Origin: Tritrichomonas musculus
Taxonomy: Eukaryota; Parabasalia; Tritrichomonadida; Tritrichomonadidae
Direction: 5' to 3'
DNA length: 64,000 bases
Assembly (NCBI GenBank): GCA_039105265.1
Contig: JAPFFF010000029.1
Span: 806,001-870,000, forward strand
Shown: positions 42,724 to 51,736 of the stretch, piece after piece
How positions within the stretch are numbered: the first letter of the stretch is position 1
How the letters are laid out: every line of letters starts with the position of its first letter
Translations under genes and position numbers: made by a program
The notes under the pieces: generated by a model
Told to the model about the DNA's origin: nothing
Database searches by the model: none
Seen by the model: only the letters and a program-made list of their open reading frames with translations

Positions 42724-44847
42724 CTAAAGTAATAAAGGTTTTCTTTCTTTTGAATTTGGAGAAGCAGCTTGATCAGCATATACTGCTGAATTAAACTTAA
42801 CCTTTAAAATGGTAATAATATCATTTAATTCATCTATTTCACTAGAAAGATCTTGTTCTTTCAATTCTTCTTCTTCTTTTTGAATATGTGAACTTAAAAT
42901 TTGGAAAATTGATTGATCTGGGACGAATTCAATTGTTTCATCAATGTTTATATCAATAAAACCATTAATTGTTCTTGTTATCATCTGTTGAGGTTTCATT
43001 TCTTCATATAGAATGAAAGTATAATTTTCATTATCTATTTCTGATTTTTCAGAAGTTTCTATTTGATCTTTTTGTTTTAATTTTTTAGTATTTTTTTGTA
43101 ACTCATCATCAGCACTTTTACTCTCAACTTTGGATCTTTCTTTTGTATCTAATGAGAAACTTTTTTTTATTATATTGTCTTCATCACTTTTTATTTCAGA
43201 TTTTTTCTTTTTATAATTTTTAGCCTTCTTTGCACTTTTTGATCTTTTGTTAGCTGTTTCACTATCAGAGTTATTTTTATTTTTTTGAACTTTTGATAAA
43301 AGTTTATTTTCTTTTTTCTGTCTATCACTTCTTGATCTTTTTGGTTCTTCAATATCAGAATGAAGACTACCGTTATCGTTATCATTTTTTGGTTTCTCAT
43401 CTGAATCTTGATCTTCGGTTTTCTTTTTTTCATTTTGTTCCTTTTTGTTTTCCGATTCTGGCTCATTTTGTGAATTGTTATCGTCATTACTTTGAGCTTC
43501 GTCAGAATTATCATTATCAGGATGAATATTTAATGAATATTCATTATCGCCTTTTTTCTTTTTAGCTTTCTTATCGCCTTTGGCTTTTTTCTCTTTTTTA
43601 CATTTCATGCTACCTTTTGATTCACACTTTGGAATTTTCTTAATCATCCTGATGCTGTTTCTCCTTCCAATGTTTTCTTTCAAATTAAAAATTTGTTTGA
43701 AATAAAGAAGAAGAAAGCGTGTGAATTTGATAAAAGTTTCTCTTTCTCTTTCATTTTTTTCAACTGATGATTCATAAACGTATTGACCTTTATTTGGATC
43801 TTCAATATCTTCAGTGTAGTTTTCTTCCCTGTCTTCTGTTTTTGTTTCAAAAAGAAGATCCGTTAACATCAAAGAAATAACATTCCAACTTTCTTCTTCT
43901 ATTGTCGCTGTTCCAAAAAATTGAAAAAGTTCTTCTAAAACAAGATGCGTAGATAATGGGATGTAAACAGCTATGGCCTTAGCAATATAAAAAATTTTCC
44001 TGTCATCTTCCAATTCCATTGCGCTGATAATCATTTTCTGTAAAGATAGAGGGATGTATGGTTGCTTAGCGAGTGAGAGAATTGTGAATAAGAAATTAAT
44101 TTGTTCCGAAAGAGTTACTTCGTTTTTATCAAATAATTTATTACGAAATGAGTCAAAAAGAAAATGTGCTCTTTCTTCTGTAAATTCAATAAAATCTATT
44201 CCAGATAAATGCTCACGTCGATGATATGATCTAAATTGTTTAATGAAATTAGATGTAGCGTTTGACTCGAATGAGCAATTTGATAGTTTTCCATAAAAAT
44301 CTTTAGATTGTGAAAAATCAAAAACATAACCTGGAGCGATGTATTCAAATCTTTTCAAAACGACAAAATTTGTATTTAATGGCGATGTAGATTTGATGAT
44401 GATGTCAGCAACTGGATCATATAAAGCAAAATAATAATTAATACCATCAGATTTAGTTAATGGAGGCGCAAATTTGCTTGACGATGATTGTAATAGATGA
44501 ATTGCATTATCAATAAAGGTCATTGCAGGAGAAGAGGTATCATAAACAACGTTATAATAATGATTTTCGAAAAAAAAGTCAACATTCACCAATTCTGATC
44601 TAGTTAATATCAAGTGTCTACAGTGGATTCCAAAAAACGCAGAACAACTTTCTTCTGGTCTAAAACGCAGGGCCTTTTTGTCAATAGAATAAAGTTTAAA
44701 ATCATCAGAATTATTTATATTTGAAGACTGTAACAATCGAGAAACAAATTGATAAACAGTATCTTCGTAATTCACATTTTCTTCATAAATTTGTCCTGTT
44801 GAAGGGAAATGAACGAAGACACTAGTCCGCCTGCTTGTACTCATCAA
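42724..44847 (-). CDS. possible RhoGAP-like protein with charged low-complexity tail
   Basis: 707 aa. Residues 1-200 are mixed strands and helices, without a clear family (a ubiquitin-like or FERM-like fold at 8-85 is possible). Residues about 240-345 (LSLAKQPYIPLSLQ...AIAVYIPLSTHLVLEELFQF) have the helix pattern of a RhoGAP domain, with PLSTHLVLEELFQF where RhoGAPs read LP..H...L..L..F, but I cannot find the arginine finger, so activity is doubtful. Residues about 410-600 are Lys/Asp/Glu/Ser runs (KKAKGDKKAKKKKGD and similar), and the end is acidic. It follows the SAPS gene on the same strand, 161 bases away. I am sure it is a gene and unsure of the domain. Confidence 0.5.
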   Translation of the reverse strand: MMSTSRRTSVFVHFPSTGQIYEENVNYEDTVYQFVSRLLQSSNINNSDDFKLYSIDKKALRFRPEESCSAFFGIHCRHLILTRSELVNVDFFFENHYYNVVYDTSSPAMTFIDNAIHLLQSSSSKFAPPLTKSDGINYYFALYDPVADIIIKSTSPLNTNFVVLKRFEYIAPGYVFDFSQSKDFYGKLSNCSFESNATSNFIKQFRSYHRREHLSGIDFIEFTEERAHFLFDSFRNKLFDKNEVTLSEQINFLFTILSLAKQPYIPLSLQKMIISAMELEDDRKIFYIAKAIAVYIPLSTHLVLEELFQFFGTATIEEESWNVISLMLTDLLFETKTEDREENYTEDIEDPNKGQYVYESSVEKNERERETFIKFTRFLLLYFKQIFNLKENIGRRNSIRMIKKIPKCESKGSMKCKKEKKAKGDKKAKKKKGDNEYSLNIHPDNDNSDEAQSNDDNNSQNEPESENKKEQNEKKKTEDQDSDEKPKNDNDNGSLHSDIEEPKRSRSDRQKKENKLLSKVQKNKNNSDSETANKRSKSAKKAKNYKKKKSEIKSDEDNIIKKSFSLDTKERSKVESKSADDELQKNTKKLKQKDQIETSEKSEIDNENYTFILYEEMKPQQMITRTINGFIDINIDETIEFVPDQSIFQILSSHIQKEEEELKEQDLSSEIDELNDIITILKVKFNSAVYADQAASPNSKERKPLLL

Positions 44848-44922
44848 TCGAAACGATTTTTTAAAAGATGACTAAATAAGTATTCAATAAGAAGTAAAAG
44901 ATACAAATTTTTCAATTTATTT

Positions 44923-44966
44923 AAAAAGTGAACAATTTTCATTCAAAAAGTGAACAATTTTCATTC
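44923..44966. repeat. 22-bp tandem duplication upstream of the 707-aa gene
   Basis: Two adjacent copies of a unit beginning AAAAAGTGAACAATTTTCAT (44923-44944 and 44945-44966), between two minus-strand genes. It may be a doubled regulatory site or simple slippage. Confidence 0.7.
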
Positions 44967-45008
44967 TTTGATAAAAAGGACTTATTAAAAGATCTCTTCT
45001 TATCAAAT

Positions 45009-46385
45009 TTATTCAGATCCTTGCATTTGTGATCTTCCTAAAGGAAAGACTAAATCTTCAAAATCTGATGCATCCGATTCAGCAGGTAATTTTCCACCGT
45101 ATCCATTATTAATAATAGATTGGGTTTTATCAATTACCGATTCTTTGAATTTTTGCCAATCATCTTCATCTTTACTTGGTGACAATTCTTCAATTTTAAT
45201 ACATAAATCAAATAAAATACCCCAATAAGAAGCATTTGTTTGATCTCTTTTCTCAAAAGCTTCTATAATTCTATTTTTAATATTTGAAGATTTAATAAAT
45301 TTGAGGCATTTTTCTGGGTCTGTAGAAAGTGTATCAAAAAACGAAAGGAATGAAGCGTGCAATATAGAGTGAGCTGGATTTTCAAAAAGTAGATTGAATA
45401 ATTTTTCACCATATTCAAATACATTTTCTGAGATTGAATCAGAATGAAGTAATAATGTTCTTAATAAGCGCATTGCATTTTCTTTGTTGCCAAGGAAAGG
45501 TGAATCATTATTCAAAAATTCGCAAATCTGATTAATTCGATTTTTTCCGAGTTGTATAACTGAATCTACCAATGGATCTTGATTTTCAAGTTCTTGATTT
45601 GAAGATTCTTCATCAGTGTCATAATCAATTTGTTCTGCAAGCCTGTCAAGAAATATGAAAATTTGAGATGATAATTGTGCATTATTTGTTGAAAGAGCTA
45701 AATCAAAAATTTCATTCATTTTGTCTGTATTTTCAAATAAAGATAGAAGAGGTGAGTCAATTTCAATAACGGATATTAAATTTGTGAGATATAAGTACAA
45801 CTTTTTCGTTTTTCTGAAATCGTTCGATACATTTGAAAGTAAAACTGTGGTTGCATTACAATCTTCAAGAAAGGTTACAACAGTTTTTCTTGCATCGCTG
45901 GTAATATCATCAAGCAAGTAGTGAATTGCAATATGGCCCATATGATTGATAATTTTTTGAAATAATTCTGTTCTTTCTGGCCAGCGATTTAATATTTCCC
46001 CGTTTGTTTGATTAATAATGAACTTGAAAATACGTGCAAACCCGGTTGCTCCATTTTCATCAATATCTTTGTTGTTTGATATAAAGTCGTTAAGATGTTG
46101 TAGAAAAGAATCGCTAGATAATAAAAGAGATGTTAATGATTTAACTTGAGTTACTATAATTGAAAAGCACATAAATTGTATATTTGTGTTTGTTTTTTCT
46201 GTTCCAAGTGCAATATCAACCAGTTGGCCAGCGTTGTCTGCTAAATATTCTGCTAAATTAGGGATTCTTTTTTTAAGAGCTGTTTGAATATTAGATTCTT
46301 TTAACAAGTCAACTAAAGAGCAGGTCTGACTGTCAAGCATTACTGAAATATTGGTACATGAGTTAAGAGAACGAAAGCTCATCAC
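45009..46385 (-). CDS. SAPS-domain protein, PP6/SIT4 phosphatase regulatory subunit
   Basis: 458 aa, fully helical. The first 200 residues resemble the SAPS domain: LKESNIQTALKKRIPNLAEYLADN where family members have a buried helical opening, FLQHLNDFISNNKDID like the Sit4-associated LLNLLYDFL-type helix, then IFKFIINQTNGEILNRWPER and KIINHMGHIAIHYLLDDI, which is the most typical stretch (KHIGTSAIMDLLLRL in animals). SAPS proteins bind the PP6/Sit4 catalytic subunit in the cytoplasm and direct it to substrates. The protein is shorter than animal PP6R1-3 and lacks their long C-terminus. An acidic YDTDEESSNQELENQD insertion is at about 252. Assignment is by pattern and is probable, not certain. 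Confidence 0.65.
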   Translation of the reverse strand: MMSFRSLNSCTNISVMLDSQTCSLVDLLKESNIQTALKKRIPNLAEYLADNAGQLVDIALGTEKTNTNIQFMCFSIIVTQVKSLTSLLLSSDSFLQHLNDFISNNKDIDENGATGFARIFKFIINQTNGEILNRWPERTELFQKIINHMGHIAIHYLLDDITSDARKTVVTFLEDCNATTVLLSNVSNDFRKTKKLYLYLTNLISVIEIDSPLLSLFENTDKMNEIFDLALSTNNAQLSSQIFIFLDRLAEQIDYDTDEESSNQELENQDPLVDSVIQLGKNRINQICEFLNNDSPFLGNKENAMRLLRTLLLHSDSISENVFEYGEKLFNLLFENPAHSILHASFLSFFDTLSTDPEKCLKFIKSSNIKNRIIEAFEKRDQTNASYWGILFDLCIKIEELSPSKDEDDWQKFKESVIDKTQSIINNGYGGKLPAESDASDFEDLVFPLGRSQMQGSE

Positions 46386-46914
46386 AAATATAGATCAAAA
46401 TAATCAAGTTTCTTTATAAACGTATTATAACAAAATAGACCTTTTAAACGCTCAATGCTTTGAATTATTTTGATAGAATCTCACAATAATTGTTATTTTT
46501 TTGAATGATGAGTATATGATATATTTGATATAAAAAATAATTTTATCCTTCTTTGTTGAAAAGTAAGAATAGAAAAAATATAAATTTAAAATTTAAATAT
46601 TATATTAATGATAAATAAATAAAAATAAAAGTATAAATGCATTTATTTTTTGAAATATATTTGTTTTATACTTTTTTCGAAAAACAGAATTTTTTTCGAA
46701 ATGTCTCTCTTTTTGCTCTAAAACGAGTTATTCGTTAAATTTTTAATTTTAATGAATATATATATTTTATTCGTAAACATTTCCTAAAAAAAAACGAGTG
46801 TCTTATTGAAAAAAGTCAGTTATATCAATAAGTCAAAAGAGTTTTCATATTAGTTTTCGAAGAGAAATACATCAAATTTGAAATATTTAATGATTTGAAT
46901 TAAAATTTATTGCT
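46386..46914. other. divergent intergenic region
   Basis: Lies between the SAPS gene (-) and the kinase gene (+), so it should hold both promoters. A+T-rich; a TTATTCG/TTCGTAAA word pair at 46725-46780 is the only slightly unusual feature. Confidence 0.5.
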
Positions 46915-46921
46915 TCATTTC
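46915..46921 (+). promoter_or_regulatory. initiator TCATTTC deciding the kinase start
   Basis: An exact match to the trichomonad initiator TCAYTWY. The A at 46917 would be the transcription start, 11 bases before the ATG at 46928. It lies inside the six codons that a first ATG at 46910 would add, so the 46910 ATG should not be in the mRNA. Confidence 0.5.
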
Positions 46922-46927
46922 ACTGTG

Positions 46928-47773
46928 ATGAAAACAATTTCGTTGACTGATGCCGAGAAAAGATTTAAGAACATTTTCGAAATTGGATCAGGCGGATTTG
47001 GTCATGTTGAAAAAGCTTATGACAAAGAAAAAAAGGAATTAATTGCAATCAAGATCATATCAAATTTTGAATCATCAGAACAGACTAAACGTGAAATATC
47101 TTTCTTACAAAAATGCAAACATGAAAATATTGTTGGATTTAATGAAGCATTTGCTGTCAACAATGATTTATGGATTTCAATGGAATATTGCTCTTTTGGA
47201 AGCATTGCTAAGTACAAATCGTTAATGAATGAGAAATTTGTCCTATGCATTATTCGTGATGTATTAAGTGCTTTATCATACCTACATTCTCAAGAAATGA
47301 TTCATTCGGATGTAAAACCTCAGAATATTTTGTTTTCAAATACGTGCGATATTAAGCTAGCTGATTTTGGAATAGCTCATAACCTTAATTCAATTTCAGT
47401 TCAGCAAACTGGGAAAAAAGATGGAACTCCATTTTATATGGCTCCCGAAATGATAAATGGTAGACCAATCAGTTCTTCAATTGATATCTGGGCACTTGGA
47501 ATAACTGCATTTGAGATGATTGTCGGAATACCATTAGGCTTAACAGGATACTCTAACATTCAAGAATGGATTGAATCCAATAACCCAAAATGGAGTTATG
47601 ATTTCAAAGATATCCTAAATAAAATGTTAGAGAATGATCCTCTCAGAAGACCATCTGCCAAACTTATCCTTCAGTCAAAAATATTTCAGACTTTGAAACC
47701 AACATGGATGTTTGCATCTGAAATTTTACATCAAAACTATGTAAATTCAATTTTTGATTCAGACGATGATTAA
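46928..47773 (+). CDS. serine/threonine protein kinase
   Basis: 281 aa, hardly more than a kinase domain. Glycine loop GSGGFGHV (about 20-27), AIKII lysine (about 43), C-helix Glu in TKREISFL, catalytic loop HSDVKPQN, DFG in LADFGIAH, activation segment GTPFYMAPEM (canonical APE), and DIWALGITAFEM. The first residue set is complete except that the HRD arginine is Ser (HSD). HSD-type loops occur in active kinases that do not need activation-loop phosphorylation, so activity is still likely. The overall look is STE/NEK-like, but the subfamily is not determined. Start chosen at 46928 because the initiator overlaps the earlier ATG. Ends TAA, followed by AAA, the usual trichomonad end. Confidence 0.9.
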   Translation: MKTISLTDAEKRFKNIFEIGSGGFGHVEKAYDKEKKELIAIKIISNFESSEQTKREISFLQKCKHENIVGFNEAFAVNNDLWISMEYCSFGSIAKYKSLMNEKFVLCIIRDVLSALSYLHSQEMIHSDVKPQNILFSNTCDIKLADFGIAHNLNSISVQQTGKKDGTPFYMAPEMINGRPISSSIDIWALGITAFEMIVGIPLGLTGYSNIQEWIESNNPKWSYDFKDILNKMLENDPLRRPSAKLILQSKIFQTLKPTWMFASEILHQNYVNSIFDSDDD

Positions 47774-47962
47774 AAATAGCCAATATCATATTTAAATTTA
47801 ATTAAATTTACCAAAATCTTAATTTTTTTTTTTTTTTTTAAATAATTCTAATAAAAAATACTGGCAATTATGGATGAGGTTTATAAATATTATGTACATA
47901 TATTTATTTATGAAAATATCTTAAAGGATAAGATTGAGGTTTTGCATGAAAAGGAATAATTT

Positions 47963-48691
47963 TTATTCTAAAAGTGGATTTTTCAAAAAGCATATTTGCT
48001 GACAACCATCTAATCCTTGAGAATTTAATCCAGATCGATGGAAATCTAAAGCTTCTCTTGAATCGATTTGTATTACCTCTTTCTTCCAAATATCAAGAAC
48101 ATTGTTGAATTCTTCTTTTGATGCTCCAAGGGCTCCAAAAAATGGCTGACTCCTTAAAACAGTAAAACCAGATGCATATAAACCACAAAGAGTCTGATAA
48201 AAGATACCATCAACACTAGTTAAGTTTGAACCATGCGAAAAGTTTTCGTTTGGTGAGCCTGTTGTGATACAAAGCATGATTTTTTTTCCTTTGTTTGGGC
48301 CATTATCATAATAACTAGAATTCGGGAATCTAGTATTTAAACCACTAAGAACTTTTTCCATCCAGGAATAAAATACAGCTGGAAAGTTAAGCCACCACAT
48401 TGGTCCACAGACAATAACATGCGTAGCCCAAACGACGTTATCAATTTGGTCTTCAATTTCTTTAGATAAATTATTTTTTTGAAATTCTGAAATACAATTA
48501 AATCGTTCATCGCCATGAAGCTTTAAAAAATCATCTTGAGTTAATGTTTTATCAAATCCAGCGTTGACTAAATCGACTACTCTTACTTCGTGATTTGCTG
48601 TAAGAAGAGCTTGCTTTGATGCTTCTGCAATTTGATGAGCATGGCTTTGCCCTTTTTTATCTGCGTGCGCAATTAATATTAGAACTCTCAT
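47963..48691 (-). CDS. flavodoxin-fold NAD(P)H quinone reductase (NQO/MdaB type)
   Basis: 242 aa from the ATG at 48691 (MRVLILIAHADKKGQS); an 18-residue upstream extension in frame is basic and not conserved. Features: an N-terminal beta-strand and phosphate-loop (LIAHADKKGQSHAHQIAE), a VRVVDL strand, and the family signature HVIVCGPMWWLNFPAVFYSWME (about 118-139) with the F..G..Y region later (NSSYYDNGPNKGKKIMLCITTGSPNENF). This is the NQO1/kefF/MdaB flavin fold, which binds FMN or FAD and reduces quinones or other acceptors with NAD(P)H in the cytosol. In trichomonads such enzymes protect against redox stress; that role is inferred. It is convergent with the kinase (189 bases). Confidence 0.88.
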   Translation of the reverse strand: MRVLILIAHADKKGQSHAHQIAEASKQALLTANHEVRVVDLVNAGFDKTLTQDDFLKLHGDERFNCISEFQKNNLSKEIEDQIDNVVWATHVIVCGPMWWLNFPAVFYSWMEKVLSGLNTRFPNSSYYDNGPNKGKKIMLCITTGSPNENFSHGSNLTSVDGIFYQTLCGLYASGFTVLRSQPFFGALGASKEEFNNVLDIWKKEVIQIDSREALDFHRSGLNSQGLDGCQQICFLKNPLLE

Positions 48692-49164
48692 TTTTATTCT
48701 TTTTTTTATTAATTCAAATCTTTTTTTACAAAATGGGTGTTGCAACTCAAATAAAACTATTTATTGATGAATATGCTTAATAATAAATATTTAAATTCTA
48801 TACATCATAATTATTAATAATACCTAATATTATTAAAATTCATTCCACCATCCCAGCTATATTTATTAATTAAAGATTGTTAAAATATTCTCAATTTTTC
48901 TGAGTGCTCAAAAAAAATATAAAATTGAAATTTTGAGCTGATATTAGGTTATTTTATTATCAATATACTGGATTTGATATTTCATATATCTATAGTAATA
49001 ATAATATTAATAAAATTAAATTTTCTTTCTAAATATTATATATCATTTGAATAATTAGAGATATAATAATAGTATTTATTTTTATTTTGTATTTATACAA
49101 ACATGTAATCATATATTTTTAAAATAATTTCTAAATTTGGCATTTCAATCCAAATTATTTCATT
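48692..49164. other. A+T-rich intergenic DNA left of the pogo-like transposon
   Basis: No gene. Includes the promoter side of the quinone reductase. Confidence 0.5.
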
Positions 49165-49166
49165 TA

Positions 49167-49194
49167 CTCCACTCTCCCTACAATTCAGCCATTT
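49167..49194 (+). repeat. left terminal inverted repeat (28 bp)
   Basis: Inverse of 51707-51734 without a mismatch, next to TA. Confidence 0.9.
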
Positions 49195-49850
49195 CTCGTT
49201 ATTTTAAATACGTTTTTTCTCGTTATTTTTTATATTCAATTTTGAATTAAATTGAGAAGAAAATTTGATAGTAAAAATGAAAGTTAAAGTATTTTTTGAA
49301 TATTTCAATGAATATCTAACAATAATAAATTTAAACCAAATATATAATATTTATATTTATTATTAATATTATATTTTAAATATAAGTAAAAAATAAGAAG
49401 GTAAAAAAATTATTATTTTAATATTCTGATAAAGTTTAAAAGATTGTAGGATAATTCATACAAATTATTACTTTTATATATCATTACTTTTAATATTTAT
49501 ACTTAGAATTGGTTGAACTTGTAGTCCATTCAAAATTATTTGATCATATCTTAATGCTTGCTGTTTTTTTTAGGAAAAAAATTACTGATTGGAAATATAT
49601 GATTGATCATAATAACAAATAAAGAGGCGAAATAGGCAAGTTCAAAAAAATTTGTATAAAATATCATCTTATTTGGAAAAATTCAGGTAAACTAAAGAAC
49701 ATAGCAATTATCTTAAGGTAGTTTCATGTTAAGTATAAATGAGAGATTTGTTTCCAATATTTTTTAGATCTGGTATATTTTGAATTAGAAACAAATCGAG
49801 ATTTCCCAAAAAAGACGATCGAATTGCATTGAAATTAAATTTTGATTTTG

Positions 49851-50166
49851 TTTGAAATATGAAGAGTAAATCTATATTTCAAAGCAACGTCCATTGAATA
49901 AAAATTCAATTGGATTGAAAAGAAATCTTTTCTTTTGTGAGAAAAATCATTACAAAAAAATTTGTTTTGTTTGAAATATGAAGAGTAAATCTATATTTCA
50001 AAGCAACGTCCATTGAGTAAAAATTCAATTGGATTGAAAAGAAATCTTTTCTTTTGTGAGAAAAATCATTACAAAAGATTTTGTTTTGTTTGAAATATGA
50101 AGAGTAAATCTATATTTCAAAGCAACGTCCATTGAATAAAAATTCAATTGGATTGAAAAGAAACTT
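49851..50166. repeat. 119-bp tandem repeat, three copies, inside the transposon
   Basis: Units start TTTGAAATATGAAGAGTAAA at 49851, 49970 and 50089. The third is cut short at about 50166. Copies differ by only a few bases. They lie between the transposase 3' end and the left terminus and may be sub-terminal transposase sites or simple amplification. Confidence 0.9.
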
Positions 50167-50290
50167 TATTTTTTTGGAAAAAAATCGAAATTAAAACTTT
50201 CTTTTGTAATAAAAAACAACTGAAACCTCTAGTTTTTTAAAAATTTTCCGTAAAGAGTAAAAAAACAAAAAAACTTGTGAATGATATAAA

Positions 50291-51492
50291 TTAATAATAT
50301 TGCGACCATGCATATACGAGGTTATCTATAGATAATTCTTCAAAAGCTTTTTGAACAAATGTTACTGTTCTTTTCATTCCTACTTCTTTTTCTTGATTTC
50401 CAAAAAGATAATTTGATATTTTAGAATTAACCTTAGATTTCAAAGGTGCGAAAATGGACAAGTCTAAAGGCTGTAAAATGTCTGTTAAACCGCTTGGAAT
50501 AAAATATAAATTAATATTTAATTGTTTAGCAACCATGATTGATTTGAGACTTTTGTGAGAAGCATATAAATTCCAATTGGAATTGGAATTTCTGAGTTAA
50601 ATTGTTTTCTAATAAAATTTAAATATTCTATAAAATTTTCTGTTGTCATGTATGACTTTTTAGAGAAGGTTGAAATATTTGGCTCAATTAATTGACCTAA
50701 TAATTCATCTTTTTCCTCTTCAGAATTTGCACCTGCAATAATAAACAAAGGTAATTTGCAATTCGTGCTTGTAATGCTTGCCATAACCGAAATTCTCTCC
50801 TTGGTGGAGTCTAAAACATTAATTGATACGTTGCTTGAATTCTTGTACGCCCAAGTTTTTACACAATTTGGTAGAATTTGAAATCCGGTTTCGTCACCGT
50901 TTACCACAGGTTCGCCTTTTAAGCGTGCGTTTTCTATCACTGATTGAATTGTTGCTTTGAATTCATCTATAACATATGTATTATCACTTTTTGGATTGTT
51001 TTTAGATCTTTGTTTAAAATGTGCCATTTTTGAAGAAACATTATGTCTTGTTTTAAAATCATGAATAAAATGAGCGCTGCAATTGAAATTCGGAATTTCA
51101 AGATCATCTTCGTGAATCAAATTGAAAGCATCAAAAACGACGGTTTGAAATTGACTGTCACTAAAATAATTACCTTCTGAAATGTAATTTGCGTCTATAT
51201 ATTCCATTATGTTATCTTCTTGTTGGTCATTGAATATTCGGTGGAAGGATCCATGGTTTTTCGTATAAAAAGGGTTCCATGATTTATCTTCATCCCATTT
51301 TTTCATCCATCCTCTCAGAGTTTTTCTATTTATTCCATGTAATGCTGCAATTCGTGAAACGAAATGACAATCTTCATTTAAACTGTTTTTATGTTCCAAG
51401 TACTTCTGTTTGACTGTCATACATAGATCAGGATCCTTCCAATATTTTATGTATGGATGTGGAAACCGACTTTTGGTTTTTTTGCTTTTCAT
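50291..51492 (-). pseudogene. pogo/Tigger-like DDE transposase, frameshifted
   Basis: The N-terminal part has a psq/CENP-B-like helix-turn-helix (HFVSRIAALHGINRKTLRGW, about 40-60). A second DNA-binding segment follows (CSAHFIHDFKTRHNVS). The DDE_1 core begins at VVNGDETGFQILP, carrying the first catalytic Asp. The reading frame then shifts at about 50575-50595, in a run of ATTCCAATTCCAATTGG, and continues in another frame (50291-50536 and just before) as NLYASHKS...PSGLTDILQPLD, which holds the third acid. At the second acid position the shifted frame reads WNLYASH, Asn instead of Asp. So the enzyme is inactive for two reasons. LQPLD and GDETGF place it in the pogo/Tigger/jerky group. The length (about 400 codons) is close to the family's. 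Confidence 0.85.
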
Positions 51493-51627
51493 TTTTCTTT
51501 TGAAAAAAGTGACAAAAGCAATAGCATTTCTATTTTTTAATTTCTCATTATTGATATATTTATTTATTTGGAATATAAAATTATTTTTTATTATTTTTCA
51601 TTTTTATCATAAATTATTAAAATAATA

Positions 51628-51661
51628 ATAATTATTTTTTTTTTTTTTTTTTTTTTTTTTT
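51628..51661. repeat. poly-T tract inside the transposon
   Basis: A run of T broken only at its left edge by A. It lies between the transposase start and the right end. Confidence 0.8.
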
Positions 51662-51706
51662 GTTAACTAGTTAAAAAAAAATATTGTTAACCATGTTAAA
51701 ATTAAA

Positions 51707-51734
51707 AAATGGCTGAATTGTAGGGAGAGTGGAG
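51707..51734 (-). repeat. right terminal inverted repeat (28 bp)
   Basis: Inverse of 49167-49194 without a mismatch, followed by TA. Confidence 0.9.
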
Positions 51735-51736
51735 TA

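Larger units (their letters stand above)
49167..51734 (-). mobile_element. complete pogo/Tigger-like DNA transposon, 2568 bp
   Basis: Perfect 28-bp inverted repeats begin CTCCACTCTCCCTACAATTC at the left (49167-49194) and end with the inverse at the right (51707-51734). Both sides are flanked by TA (49165-49166 and 51735-51736), the target-site duplication of Tc1/mariner-pogo elements. The minus-strand transposase fills the right half; three 119-bp repeats lie behind it. Identical end repeats suggest a young insertion, although the transposase is broken. Confidence 0.9.
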
